From positions 35,792,151-35,856,150 of the forward strand of contig LS997564.1 in assembly GCA_000469685.2 (NCBI GenBank): a DNA stretch of 64,000 nucleotides, read 5' to 3'. Shown piece by piece: positions 12,778-38,999 of the stretch. Every line of letters starts with the position of its first letter. The first letter of the stretch is position 1. A program made the position numbers and the translations under genes. The stretch is from Haemonchus contortus. Taxonomy: Eukaryota > Nematoda > Chromadorea > Rhabditida > Trichostrongylidae. Under the pieces are notes generated by a model. The model saw nothing but the letters and a program-made list of their open reading frames with translations, ran no database searches and was not told where the DNA came from.

Positions 12778-14562
12778 TCCCTTTGTCCATTCACCTTTAG
12801 AGTTACTGAAATTTAATGAGTTCTTAATTAATCCTTAAGGTTCTATGACGTTTCCGATTTGATCTACCAGTCGGGCGGTTAATTTCTCACTTTGATTGAT
12901 TCTCGACATTGCCATTAATTACATTGATTGGCTATTCCGTTTCGACTATTTACCATCTTCATCGACTTTTTTTTTTTAAATACTGTTTAATTATTTTTCG
13001 GTTACTGTGGTTGTAAATTCAAGGAGTTATTGCTTCACACCTGTCCTGTCATGGCTATTTTAAAACATAGCAGAAGAGATTTAATGCAGTTGACAGTTTT
13101 CTGAGACATTTGCACCGAAATTAAACATACTCAGGTAGAAATGTTAGAGGAACTGTCCGAGATCTACATTTGAAAGCAATCGATAACTCTAGCGATTTCT
13201 GAATTAAATCTAATGTGATCAGTGCAAGATGAAGAGTTTATACTTTTACGTATTTTTTCGATTTCCGCAAACAATTTATATTCAGATAGGAACAGTGGCG
13301 TCTTGCAAATGGTAGAGATTATTTCAAAGAAGCAAAGAAGAAGAAATGAACAAGTAAGGGTGAAGTGGCGATTAGCAACCGAATCTCTCTTCGGTGAGTT
13401 CGAAAAATGGTAAAAACGAAAAAAATGAAGAATATTCTCTTACATTGCTCTGATGTTTGATCGTGGATAAGATGTTGTGAGGAAAAATTTAGATTTGCTT
13501 GACGAATTACTCGGAAAATCAAGAGCGCAGTCAAAATTGGTCTGGACAGGAAGAGAAGACGGCGTCAATACGCAGGTGATGTGTCCCTCGTTTTGCACTA
13601 CGCTATTTTGTTCGATTGAAGTGGTCCCCTTAATGCGGCAAATTGTTCCTTGAATAGTTAACTTGACGTCGGCGATGAACATCCCAAAAACAGCTTGCGA
13701 AAATTTGAGCTTGTTAGCAGGTTTTCTTTTAAAATTACTTTCTTTTTATTCGATGAGATTTTTTGAATGCTCTTCGCTGAAGCAAATGAATTATATCTAT
13801 GGCGTTTTCGGTGTATGCAAGAGCTCGTCACAGTTTTTCAGCATTCTTGCCTTTTCAACCCAAAAGGTGAATAAACCTCTGGGAATAATCGAACTTACAT
13901 CAAACTACCGATGAAGTGGAAGTGCTCAACCGGTAAATAAGAATAAACCAAACACGTCTTATCGATCACCGCGCGCGTGGTTCATGCGTTGCGACAATGG
14001 CGGTACTGTCCCGAGCGATCGTTATTATGGTACTACAACAGTAATGCTATTTGCATGGATATTGTTAATATTATGACAATTGCATTTGCCCCTGTTGATC
14101 GCAAAATTATGTTTACAACGGTGCCAAGGAAAATGACACTTCTCAAACCGGCTCAGTTCAACTCTGTGGCGCCGGCTGGTCCCTTAGAATGAATTTTGTG
14201 AAAAGAAAAGGTTGACGGGATAAATTTGGCAGTGATAATACATATACCGGGTAGGAAGAACCCCTGCTAGCACTCGAAATTTTCGCAGCAACAATACAAT
14301 GGAATATTTCGGGCTAATACCAAGGTAAAAGTAGAACACGGACTGAGTTTGCGCTCTTTTCAGGAACAGGTTTTTTTAAAGCAACATTCTCAGTCATGGT
14401 ATCAGCCGGAGCGATCCTATGGCCTCAAGAAGGCAAACCGCGGAGGTATTTCAAACGGTTAGCTGGCGTCGGCTGTCACGGCCGAATTTCGAAACTCCGG
14501 CCACAATCTGATGCAATAGCGACTTCGTTTCCTTTGCTTATTGAAGCTCGTGTGGCGACGTT

Positions 14563-28561
<13,999 letters not shown>

Positions 28562-28851
28562 TTTGGAAGGAATTCTTCGGAGTTCTGTGCAATTTAGTAG
28601 ATGGCCTGAAGTTCTTAATAGAATTCTCTATGAAACCAGTGGTGTATGAATTTCAGTAAGATACCGATTGTTTCAGTGTGTAATGTACGGTAGTATCTCA
28701 AGTGACTTCTCTGAGATGTTTCTCATATGTTTTCTCGTAGATTGTGGATCTCATTATGACTATTTCATAAAGGATTATCCCAAAGCGCTTGTAGTTGTTC
28801 TAGTTCTTTTTGTTCTGAAAGCAAGGACTATGTTTTGCCACGCTGAGAAAC

Positions 28852-28857
28852 AATAAA
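28852..28857 (+). terminator. candidate poly(A) signal for rpc-1
   Basis: AATAAA lies 291 nt after the rpc-1 stop codon, in an AT-rich stretch. I saw no closer canonical AATAAA downstream of the stop. Confidence 0.5.
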
Positions 28858-29924
28858 TATTTATTTCCGCCTGCCTCCATTTTTATGGGGTACTACTATC
28901 CCTTATCTAACTAATGCTTCTATTTGTGACGTAGTTTCAGGTCCTTTTTCAGAAGCGATCGTAATCGATAGGAGTTTTTTCTGAATAGCCTTTACAGGGT
29001 TTCCTGCTATTGAAAAGATTATCGCCCATATTTAGTGGTGACGGACGGACGAATTCTCCTTGGGGTCGCAAAAGTTTTATGACAATGAAACACATACTAA
29101 GAATAAGTGGCCGGTAAGAAGTGCCGGTAATGGCCTTTTTTCGCATGTCGTAAATAGTGATCGTGCATGGTTTCTCGAACTACTGTTGCAAAGCCGTTTG
29201 TGAATATGTTGAGTTTGCAGTTGGAGCACAAAAGTATTAACAGGACATTTGTAATTGCAGTAGTGTGTAGTGCGAGAGCGTATGTTTTTAGGCGCTGGCG
29301 AGGGAAACATCCCTCGATAGTTTAGGTACGTGTTGGGGGTGGTAAGGAACTGAAGTCTAATACTCCTGAAATCAAAGAGGCAGGAAAAACGCAAAGGCTC
29401 GCGCTCCTCACCCACTTTTTCTGTTTTTCTGGAGTCAATGATTTTAGGGTAATCAACCTTGGACTGAAATAATTAGTACTGTAGCTGAGGTAGCGCCATA
29501 GTCACAGTAGTATTTATTATGTGTACCATAGTGTTCTCTGAAGAAGTTGTAGTTTAGTCAATTGTATCTACTATCATGGCAAAAAAGGGAAGAAGATAGC
29601 ATGTGGTTAATGAGGAGAATGGCCCTTTTTGGAACTTCCATTCTCCCCGTAGTTATCTTGTGATGTTCGCTTCTAGTTCATGAATTCGGCGAAAATAATT
29701 ATAGTCATTTTAGATAGATATGGCTCACATAGCTCTGTCCTAAGCAGGTCCGGTTACTGAGGCTACTTCGCCTACCTAGGGTGAGTCATCTACATATTTG
29801 CAGTTCTACTATTTTTTTCTTATTCTCTTCAATTGATATCTAATTGTTCCATGTTTATTTACTTGCACTCTTTATTTTGGCCGTTAAATTGTCATCTATT
29901 ACACCGTATTGCTATTTTACTTAT

Positions 29925-30190
29925 CTGTGGTGATGAAGTGCTTGGCATCCTTTGAAAGGGCCTGGTGAAAATGAAAGGGTTTGTTAATATTCACGCCATT
30001 CGAGGGGCAGTAAACCAGCTGTTTAATGCAACGTCCCCCATTCACAAAAATATCAAGCCAGTCAGCTGTTAAGCTATTCGATGTTATGACGTAAGACAGT
30101 TACAACTGAGGTTCACGGAACCCAACAACCGTTCAAACTCAACAACTTTTTTTGTTCGCAGGGCATGGCGCGGGCGCCATGGATAGCGTT
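29925..30190 (+). pseudogene. decayed copy of rpc-1 exon 35 and possible exon 36 acceptor
   Basis: TGGTGATGAAGTGCTTGGCA at 29929-29948 repeats the start of rpc-1 exon 35 (TGGTGAGGTGCTTGGCATC at 28223). Similarity continues through GTGAAAATGAAAGGG and then CACAAAAATATC and AAGCCAGTCAGCTGTTAAGC, which match the end of exon 35 and the start of its intron (28336-28370). About 80 nt later a T-rich tract ending TTCGCAG (30148-30162) resembles the acceptor of exon 36, but the sequence after it does not encode the conserved GVSEC segment. The copy contains an in-frame stop (CTTTGA) and cannot encode a working C-terminus. It probably arose by tandem duplication of the gene's 3' end followed by decay. 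Confidence 0.7.
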
Positions 30191-31462
30191 AAGGTTCGAT
30201 CGGATTCTAAAACTCAGAAAGTTCAGATTAGTTGAGAAAAAGCCAGTGCTTCGAATAACCCATAGATTATACATTCAGGGGAGCTTCAGCCTGATCGTGA
30301 CGGCTCATTTTAAGAAACGTTTTCAGGCTAGAAACTAAGAGCTGAGTACTGAAATGTAATTTTTGCAAATACGGTATTTACAAAGGAATAATACCTGATA
30401 TATGTGAGTATGTATGTTTGTCTTCATTTAGAAAAACTTTTCCGTTTAGTATAAAAAGAGATGAACCAATCGATCCCACCTGGATTGCCCTTTGGGTTCA
30501 TACAATAAGCCCTCTTACACGCTGCTGGCTTTAGAAAACTTCATGCAGACGAACTAATCATAAGTTATTATTCTGGACGGTTGATGATTTTTCTCCGAAG
30601 TTTTCAACTTTGAACCCCCTTTCAATGTATTTTGCGGATTTCTTGAGAAGAAATTTCCTCAATTTCACTAAAAACATTCTAAATATTCAGCGGAGATAAT
30701 GTGCTGACGTCTGCAGGAATCGTGACCGCTCTCCGCGACTAGCCGTTTTACGAAGCGATTTACGAGGAAACTTCTGGAATGTGAGTGGTTTGACTGCCAG
30801 CTGGCTTCCGTTATGATTTCTAGCTCTACAGGCATTTTGATTTTTGAAAAGAATAAGATCTTTCTCACAGTTAGCTCTACACACGAATTTGTTTTTTGAC
30901 TTTGTTGTGTTCTTTGAAAGATTGCTTTTTTTCTTCATAAAATATGAAATCGTGCAGAACCCCCCCCCCAACTTGTTGAGGGCTCCCGTACACAGCCTCT
31001 CAATGGTCCCTACTGACAGTTCTTGAACCGAACAATGCAACCATCAAGTTCCACCTCAAACAGGTTCACCTGGGAGGCTTTGAACATGTGACATTCGAGT
31101 AGGGGACGCTGGAATAGATTTGGTCCTTTTTTGAGAAAAACCTCCAATTCACTTACAAATGTGCAATGCTCCCAATGTTTATCTCAACAAGTATTCTAAA
31201 ATATCGAATACTAAAATATATGCATATGTATGTTTTAATCGTATGGGTTTATTCGTCTAGAAATAATTCGTACAACAAAATTAGTTTAAAAAATTAGACA
31301 CTGTATGTATCAGCCCATTAGATTGCAATAACAAAAGAACTTCAAGTTGACACGCGCACACAGATGATAATGTTGATTCCGAGGGAGTCGAGCTAAGAAA
31401 AATGAATGGGTATGCTTCTAGAGACTGGAAAAGCGTTAACGATGCAGATGCACTACGATTGA

Positions 31463-31508
31463 GGTAGGGGGGTGGGGGGTTGGGCTGGTTGGGGATGTGA
31501 AAAGGGGG
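31463..31508 (+). other. G-rich tract, possible G-quadruplex
   Basis: Runs of G (GGTAGGGGGGTGGGGGGTTG, then GGGCTGG, TTGGGG and a G5 run) lie directly past the hsp-25 poly(A) signal. At least four runs of three or more G occur within about 45 nt. Confidence 0.55.
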
Positions 31509-31509
31509 T

Positions 31510-31515
31510 TTTATT
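31510..31515 (-). terminator. candidate poly(A) signal for hsp-25
   Basis: AATAAA on the minus strand, about 174 nt after the hsp-25 stop codon. It is followed at once by the C-rich (G-rich on +) tract at 31463-31508. Confidence 0.5.
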
Positions 31516-31688
31516 TGAAGTTCTCATTCAAATTGAAGCAAACATCAATGTAGACATGATGATAAGCATAAAAGTGGGCTTTATAAGAAGAAAAAAGGAA
31601 TCCAAGCACATTGTAGTTCCATCGTGCAATGTAGTCATCATTGTATATGTTCCTAGATGATCCTTTATGTTTAAGTGTGTTCTTGGGC

Positions 31689-34600
31689 TTACTGTTGAAT
31701 CGCCAAATGTGGTAGTGGTGCCTCAACGGTTAGAACACCATCAGTTGAAAGTGTCGACGAAATGTGCTCAGGATTTGTTCCACGAGGAAGTAGAAACTCC
31801 TAAAAAATTCCATTTGAAATCGTTTGGATGATGTAAAATGGAGTTACAAAATAATAGAGTCATAAAAGTTGAGTAAAAACTCAAGAGAATGATTTTCAGT
31901 CAAATTCTTTTCGAATATATTTTCAGAGGAGACAGGGTCAAGAGAGATTGATATGTTTGCATTCAAATCAAGGAGCTGGCAGAAGGAGTTATCCTAAGAA
32001 CACATGGTTGTGGATCAAAGTTCGGATCGTATCACTGGAGTCAACCAAGAAACCTACATCGTTGAGGTAATAATAAGCGATTATTTCAGATGGCCAAATA
32101 GTCAATGACTGCTTTCATAGTCCGTCGGCGTGCCGGCGTGCCAGCCGAAGTAGTGCTAGGGAGGGGAGGGAGGCAGACGGTCGGTCGACGCGGTCGCGTC
32201 GCGCCCAAACCCCTATGAAGGGCACATGCAAATGGTTTTTGATCTTGTTTTTCTTTGTTTTTAGCCTTTCGCAGGGGCTTGGGCGCGACGCGACCGCGTC
32301 GACCGACCGTCTGCATCCCTCCCCCGCCCGCTCGCTCGCCGGCACGCCGGCGGACTATGAAAGCAGCGAATGGTCTGAGTGACTAACACCTCTGATGCTC
32401 TTTGTTAGCTTCTTGTAAAAAGTAGTATCAGAGGTCATAGTCAGTAATAGTAGTAAACACTAGAAGTGATGGATATCATAAAAAGGTGGTCGAGTGATAA
32501 TAGGATGAAGTTCTGGGTGAAGCACAAACGTATACATTACGTAAGTAAATAAATAAACAAATAAATAAATAATGAAGGAACAACATCGTATTAAGTAGTT
32601 GATCTAGCATATATAATATAATGAATACATGCAACAAATATTTGTATAATTTGAAAGCCAATTTGTTCGAAGGCAGTTGTACATAATGTGATGAAAGAGC
32701 TCGAGAATTGAAAGTGGAATTGTTCGTTGAACTGGCACTCAAGGGCAGTAAGGAATTAGTGCCAATAGCAATGTACCTGCAGGAAATCTCGTTGGCTAGG
32801 AAATGTGGGTTAATTCTATTTCAGTAGCTCCTCATTCAATAATGAACAAGTGGTTCATCGCACATATTTAGGAAACAAGGGTATTGTTAAAGGCGCAGTC
32901 CACCATAAAAGTGGTTTTTGGGATTCCCCTATAGGATGAGTTTGAGGTCCCCTCCTATACCATGTCTGGCGCTAACATGTCGGAAAATGGCCTGGTTAGG
33001 GCGTTATTAAGGCTTAAAGTTTGTCTCGTGTGTATCATCGGACGAGTTTCACCGGCATAGTAGAGGCTGCACAGATCACAAGGGAACCCATGTAAAAAGT
33101 TCAAACCACTCGTCATGACCCAGAGTGACAATGAAAGACAGTTCTGTACAGTACTGGCTTGATATAGTCAGCTCTTTGCGCAATTGCAACAACTGAGATC
33201 TCGTCCAAATAACCCTTTCATGTTATTTCCGTCATGGTAATCTCGTCCAAGCTCTATTTTTTCTACTTTTGAGGAGTATATTTTTCTCTAAAAATGGCGA
33301 ATTCTCTCGCTTTCTTCACTGCCGATGAACTATTCCCAACCTATACTTCTGCTTTTTGCATAAAAAGGGGTACCTTCAAACTAGCATGATTTGTGCCTTA
33401 AAGTGGAAAATGATTTTTGGGGGCCTAAGAACGATTGCCATCTCTCAACTTTAGAGGTGAGGAATAAGCGAAACTAAGTTATATTGAGCTTTTACCTGAT
33501 TGTACTCTCTAAAAGTAGTGCGTTGTGGTGTTTTCTCTTCATGTTTTGCATGTACAAGAAGACGATTGTCGATGGTTTTGACAGTCACCTCTTCTGGTTT
33601 GTATTGAGCCACATCGAACCTATACCAATTTAATTTTTTTTTAATTTCCTAACAAAAGAATCGATAAAATAATCATTGAATAACCTGAGTCGCAGAGTTT
33701 TGCCATCGCTTTCGTCTTTGATAAGAGGGCTCTTGAGATTGTCCAAATAAGGATCGTACATAGGACGTGACATCAAATCAGAACGGCCTGAAACAATGCC
33801 CTATTCTCAAAAAGTCGAAGAAATCCTATGGCATGACCACCCTATTGATTGAGTAGCAATCAATAAAATATCGAATTAGAATACATTCCATTTCAATGAA
33901 TTTTCTGGAACCAGGCAGCCAAGTTCCATTCCGTCGAGCCGGAGCACTATTATTTAAGACATTCGTAACCTGATTTGGGCTTCCCACTCTTTATCACTTA
34001 ATATTAGATTGTTCCAAAAGCTCCGAACATAATGATTCTCGTGGGTGTCTTCTAATGGGAACGATTTTTAGACCCTTTAGACAAGCCCGCATAATGGTGA
34101 TTAACAACTTCTGCGCTCCAGTGCAAATAGCAACTCGGGGAATCGGCAAGGGTAATTCGAGAAAAATGCCCGAGAACTGCGCAAACATCTCCCATTTACA
34201 TGTAACAAGAACGTTCACGAACCAAGTTTAGGAAGCCGTCTGCGAAAGTTACTGGAGTCAGAATCGGAAGTGGTCCCCTGTGCAGCTTTCAGCTTTAACC
34301 TCTCAATTTGCGACCAACACAATTTATTCCGCTTCCCTGAGCAGTCACTGCTTGGGAAAGGCTTGGGCGATCGTGGTCGACTACTTCTCCAATTCGCAGT
34401 CGTTCGATTTTGGGAAAAACTCGTCATTGAAGAGGTGCTCACACGTATGGGCGAAGGTCATCGGGGTTCCAAACGACTACGTTATTGATTGATGTCACTT
34501 TTATTAAGAATAATCAGAAACTTTTGAAACGACCCGAAACGATAGTAATGCCCTACCCTCTTTACTCAAACGGTACAGAAGATGTAATAAATATACCGAG

Positions 34601-36149
34601 GGAGGGAGGGAGGGGGTGGGGGAAGGGTGCAATAAATAGGATAAAAAAATCCTAACCTCCACAGTACCGTAACCTTAGCCAGATATCATTTTTAGTCCGC
34701 CCACTATCGATATCCCCCCTTTCACCCGTTCACTGGACGTGAGCAAGCGCTCTGATTTCATCATGAGGACGTAACCCAATCAGCGACACTCGAATGGTCG
34801 TTCCTCCGTAATCATCCCTTATCAGCTGTTACCACTTTGATTCAATATCTATCAATGCCGTGATTTTATCGGCTTTTAAGTGTGATGGGTCATCAGTAAA
34901 GAATGTAAACAAGGGAGAGTTACTAAGAGCACATCAGGGGACAAAGCGAATTTTACGGATGAATAGTTCGCCTATTCTAAAGGCAGCAGTGCTCGAGATT
35001 TAAAGAAGTCTGCATGGGAAGAGTTTCTGTGAAACGAACCAAATGAAGAAGGAGGAGCTCCGAAACCTTCTTGATGGCGAAGTGGAGGTGACAGAGATGA
35101 GTCGAAAGGCTTGCTTGATATAGCTGATGGAGGATGAGCTCCTGGTCTATAGCCTGAAAAAGGTAATTGAATTCTAGACAGTAATGAAGATTGATAGAGA
35201 TGCTAGTTACTGCCATTAAGAATAAATACATATTTATTTGTTTATTTACATAGTTTTAAAGCGGAGCTACCTGATCAACGGAGGGGCGTTTGGAAAGGAT
35301 TAAAAACCGAGCGGAGGCCGGAGAAATTTGCGGAAGTAAATGCGAATTTCAATTTTGCGGAAGATCTTTCAGTCCTTTTCCTTCTGCACCCTGGGGACTT
35401 GAATTCTTCCTTTGTTTAATGAAGTTGGTGAATCGAACGGCCATAATGCATCGATAATCGATGTCTATCTAAGCGATCGATATCGATTCGTAATTATCTT
35501 CAAGAGTCCCACGAAAGACCTTGATTCAATTATTGGAGGGCCATACTTTTACGAAGTAGAATCACCATTTATGTATGGATATTATTATTTTCTAACTATT
35601 TTTGTTTACAAATTCATTTTCAATCGATATTCAGAATGGCGATACTAAAAGTTGAGTTCGGAGAAATCTCAGAAGCACATAGAATGTGGAACTTTGAGTC
35701 TGCAGCAGCAGCAGCAGCAGCTGCCGTTCCTTTTAGATGTTTTTATGGAGAGTGCCGTAGGGAAATCGATTTTTCCACCTCGCACCTCATAGTCAGCTGA
35801 ACATTCCATTACAAATGAGAGGACACATAATTTGGGACACATAAAAATGAACGACATGGGAGGTTAGGGGATGACGTCATCAAGAAGCAGCCCACAAATA
35901 AGTAAAGCCAGGAAGGAAGACGCTTTGAATAGGACTAAGTGGTGAAGTCTGAAGGGAAAACAACGATCTTCGCAACACCATGAGACTGACGGCAATGGAA
36001 AAGAAGTTACCTTCAAATTCAGAACGAAGACGTTTCATTTCATCTTCAACACGACGCATTTCCTGTTCGAAACGGTCACGCATATTACCAAATTCGTTAT
36101 CGATAACCGAATAGTTGCTGCGGTTTACATCAATACGTCGTTCCGACAT
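31689..36149 (-). CDS. hsp-25: small heat-shock protein, hsp-25 type (alpha-crystallin family)
   Basis: Four coding exons on the minus strand: 36149-36011, 33787-33685, 33619-33496 and 31799-31689. They join in phase to 477 nt, that is 158 residues plus TAA. Residues 1-47 (MSERRIDVNRSNYSVIDNEF, then an acidic/basic helix MRRVEDEMKRLRSEFEG) form the N-terminal arm typical of nematode HSP-25. From about residue 68 (KSPLIKDESDGKTLRLRFDV) through EEVTVKTIDNRLLVHAKHEE to GTNPEHISSTLSTDGVLTVE runs the alpha-crystallin domain. The tail LPHLAIQQ carries an IxI-like motif. Such proteins are ATP-independent holdases, and nematode HSP-25 is associated with muscle dense bodies; that role comes from the family and is not visible here. 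The protein is shorter than I recall for C. elegans HSP-25 because the linker after EFEG is missing or encoded by an exon I could not find. Introns are 2.2 kb, 65 nt and 1.7 kb. Confidence 0.95.
32109..32366. mobile_element. palindromic MITE-like element C, in hsp-25 intron 3
   Basis: Ends CTGCTTTCATAGTCCG and CGGACTATGAAAGCAG are perfect mirrors. Inner arms pair GGTCGGTCGACGCGGTCGCG with its complement CGCGACCGCGTCGACCGACC, and also AGGGAGGCAGAC with GTCTGCATCCCT. The central loop is T-rich. It is the same family as element A but has a different central stem. Confidence 0.8.
33020..33380 (+). repeat. dispersed repeat family 1, copy b (hsp-25 intron 3)
   Basis: Diverged copy of 10125-10480 in the same orientation, lying in hsp-25 intron 3. 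The shared block TTGATATAGTCAGC is exact. The copies keep colinear landmarks for about 300 bases. Confidence 0.7.
34004..34538 (+). mobile_element. mariner-family transposon remnant in hsp-25 intron 1
   Basis: The left end TTAGATTGTTCCAAAAGCTC follows a TA and resembles mariner terminal repeats. The right end, read in reverse complement (TTCGGGTCGTTTCAAAAGTT), is a diverged partner, and similarity continues inward (AATGATTCT against GATTATTCT). Between them, the two overlapping plus-strand frames at 34270-34492 read like a broken mariner transposase C-terminus: an LFR...LLGKGL stretch, then frame-shifted DYFSNSQSFDFGK and WAKVIGVPNDYVID followed by stop. Known mariner proteins end with a similar W-x-K-V-I-x-x-x-x-x-Y-x-x-D pattern. 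At 535 bp against about 1.3 kb for a complete element, it is internally deleted and dead. Confidence 0.7.
34600..34627 (+). other. G-rich tract, possible G-quadruplex
   Basis: GGGAGGGAGGGAGGGGGTGG followed by GGGAAGGG, within hsp-25 intron 1, 62 bases past the mariner remnant. Confidence 0.6.
35702..35720 (+). repeat. (CAG)6 microsatellite
   Basis: Six CAG units in hsp-25 intron 1; not within a coding exon. Confidence 0.9.
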
Positions 36150-36163
36150 CTTCTACCTGAAAG
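36150..36163 (-). promoter_or_regulatory. probable spliced-leader acceptor of hsp-25
   Basis: On the minus strand CTTTCAG (36163-36157) is followed by GTAGAAG and then the ATG at 36149. A canonical nematode acceptor 7 nt from a start codon, with no open frame continuing upstream, is what a trans-spliced leader site looks like. A 5' UTR intron is the alternative. Confidence 0.6.
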
Positions 36164-38888
36164 CTGTTGGGATCAAGTATGAAAACACCCATAAGTACGA
36201 TCATACGAGGATACCGACGAAAACTGAGTCTAGCACTGATCAGGCATTGATCTGATTTGTGTTGCTTTGTTTACTCTCGATTATCACAGGAAATCAAGCG
36301 ACATCTATCAATGTTTACATCTTCAAGGAACCGGCTGATTTCATCTTTAGTGAGAGCTGTACTATGGCTGATGTGCTTTGAATAAATTGGGGTAGGTATC
36401 GAGATGAAGGCGGTGTAATGGATAATTACAGTGCCTAAAATAGATGAGGCCCGTGGGCCTTATAGTATAGATGCAAGTTCGGATCCTGTTCAAGGCCAAA
36501 GGAACTCTTGCCCATAGCTCAGTATTGTTGGGTAATGCTTTTTTGTCAAAACACAGCCGAAGGTAGGAACGGAAATACTGAATTGTAAGATGCTGATGAG
36601 AACGAAATCCGAAAAATATTACTCATAATAGAAAGAGCTCAGTTTTCAGGCGTCATTCTGTTTCGGTTTCTGGATGGGTGTTGGTAAGCGAATCGCGTTT
36701 TTGCCTCGTGTGTCATTTTCACTTAATGTGGGGTTGTTTGGCCTTTCAAAGAATTCCATTATGTTTTTTTAAGAATTTTGTAACGCATGGATGGTCTTAT
36801 AACCTTGGATTGGATGGCGACGGAAAAGGTGCTGGTAAACGCAATTCGAGATGATAGAGACCTTTTTCCCAATCTTGGCATGTGCTCTGAAGGAAAACTT
36901 TGCAACCAGAGTGACGCTCCCGAAGTCTTTGAAGTCTTCTGATCTGTTTCTACCACTCTAGTCGTTCTGGCGGTTAAGCACGAGTTAGCTTCTTGGAGAA
37001 ACGGTTCACTGTGCTTGGCCATCTACTTGATTTTCTTCCCTGGGAATTGGGAGTTTTGCCAGGGTGCCTGTGAGACCTACTGATAAAGAGAAGGGAGTAT
37101 GTACATCATCACAGTAGGTAAAGATTTGAAAGAGGACCATCAATGGGTAAAAATTTGAAAGAGGACTTCGAATAGAGGAGATTTCGATGATGACACAGTA
37201 TAATAGCGCTGGTCGTTTACTCTTCTGATTCTTTAAAAGCTTTCGAATCAGTAGATCTTTGGAAGTCCATTGAGTAAGAGTACGGTGATCAAAAAATTAG
37301 AAAGTCCAATTAGATGGCGTAGCCTTCGTTGTGGTGATAACCCAGCACCACAAACAAATATAATTTACCAATAAAATTGACGTAATCCGAACAGCTTCTG
37401 AAAAGAAGTACCACGTCAAATTATAAGTAATTTAGTTCGGTAATTTAAGTTATTTGGTTGAGTAATTTCGTTCCAATAGAGTAATAACGACTAATTTAGC
37501 ACTTTTATACAGTGAGCCACATAACATGCCGCTTTAATTTTTTGGAATTTACGCGATTTATTTCTACGAATATATGTTCCCTACAAAAGGACGAGGCAAT
37601 AACTTACAATTAGCAGTTCTTGACTGTTTGCTCTTAGAAAGCCGCTCCGGTGAAGGTAGGGAGCCCAAAGTACGGATGAGGTACATATAATGAAAGACTG
37701 GAGTAGCCAGTTCTGTGAAATTATTCGTATTCGACATTTCTTCAACCTGGGTATGACGAAAATTGCTCAATTCAACTCAATTCCTGGAAGCCTTTCTAGA
37801 ATTGAGAAGCTCCAACAGACCGAATTCCAGCGCTCACTTCAAAAGCTATAATTTTATCCCACGTGGGGGCTGACAAATCTCATTTGCCCTTTTACTGTTT
37901 TAAACTCTAATGAACGTCGAGGAGAACGTCAAAATAGCCCAATCAAGCCTCTCATCAAGAAGGCTTCGAGTTGAGTTAAACAAAAAAGGAAACTATCCAG
38001 TGATCTGAGTTTGCTCTGACTATTAAGGGGGGTCTGGGTCTGCTCATCCTTATCTCTATCCCCTTTATAGGTTGCACGACATCGATTTCGTTGAGGTGAA
38101 GGTTACAGTCCCGACTGGTGGGTTATCTTCGGCATCAGAGATAAGAATCAACAACAGCAATTCGATCGATAATAGTTTGGCACGAAAATAGGTACGTTCT
38201 TGCATAATGAAATAAGCACGAGTTGTATAGAGTACTACGGTAGCATACAGTATCTTTGATACTACTGTAGTTGCGAATCTACATGAGCATTATAACATCG
38301 AGCTGATTCACAAACGGCATGACAACTTATAGCGAAAGTGGAGTAGTACCAAGTGTGAGGGTCGTTAGCGTAGTCAAACGCTCGAGATATGGGGCTGTCT
38401 CCATATGAACGAATTGGGTGCTTGACAATGACGACTGACTACGAATGTAAAGGGTTCATAATTGGCTTCCGATCAATATGGGGCCCATTCATAGCCCAAA
38501 TGTTACACATATGGATGCCCACTCTCGTAGTTCTCGTCATTTGTACGGAATCAATAGACCGTCAGTTAGTAGAAAGTTCCTCCTTGGTTTTTTCCGTGGA
38601 GGAGGATCAGGTGAGGTGAAAAAAAGAATTCCCTGGGAACAAATTTTCACCAGAGATCGTGTGGAAGTACCACAATTACTTTTTGAACGGGAAAAATTCC
38701 CCAGACACTATGGATACGTGACAATGCCCGAGCGGGATCCTGACAATGCCCAAGCGAGTTCCCAAGCAATATTCGGTGATATATGAGAAAGAGCGGCGGT
38801 TCCATAAAAATAAATAACCATGCGCATAGGTATGAAAGGCCACGTCGTCTGTCAACGGCCACCCACTGAACGACGACCATCATAAAGA

Positions 38889-38977
38889 CTGTAGCCATAA
38901 CGACTTTCTGACGGTAACAGTTCCCTACACGTGGAACTGTTGGAAACTGTTACCGTACAAAGTCATTATTCTTACAG
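38889..38977. repeat. inverted repeat next to the 39-kb hairpin
   Basis: CTGTAGCCATAACGACTTTC and GACGGTAACAGTTCC on the left pair with GGAAACTGTTACCGTACAAA and GTCATTATTCTTACAG on the right. The stem is about 36 nt with several mismatches and a short loop. It ends 22 nt before the next hairpin. Confidence 0.75.
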
Positions 38978-38999
38978 TTACACCAGTAAAAATTTTCTG

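Larger units (their letters stand above)
5400..14562. other. intergenic region with repeats only
   Basis: Holds the inverted repeat at 7987, dispersed repeat 1a, element D and the 71-bp duplication. A GC-rich patch at 9240-9620 has open frames on both strands (up to 120 codons) but no recognisable protein. A further inverted repeat (GCGCTCTATTGCTGAAG / CTTTAGCGATAGAGCGC) lies at about 5974-6030. Confidence 0.5.
28862..31509. other. region between the convergent rpc-1 and hsp-25 3' ends
   Basis: Only the decayed rpc-1 exon copy and a C9 run (30961-30969) stand out. Open frames here (up to 117 codons) have no coding character that I can recognise. Confidence 0.5.

Noticed and set aside
34215..34442. 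Minus-strand 75-codon open frame, phase-compatible with hsp-25 exon 2 as an alternative first exon.
   Set aside because: It lies antisense to a broken mariner transposase segment between mariner-like ends, and its donor (GTTCGT) is weak.
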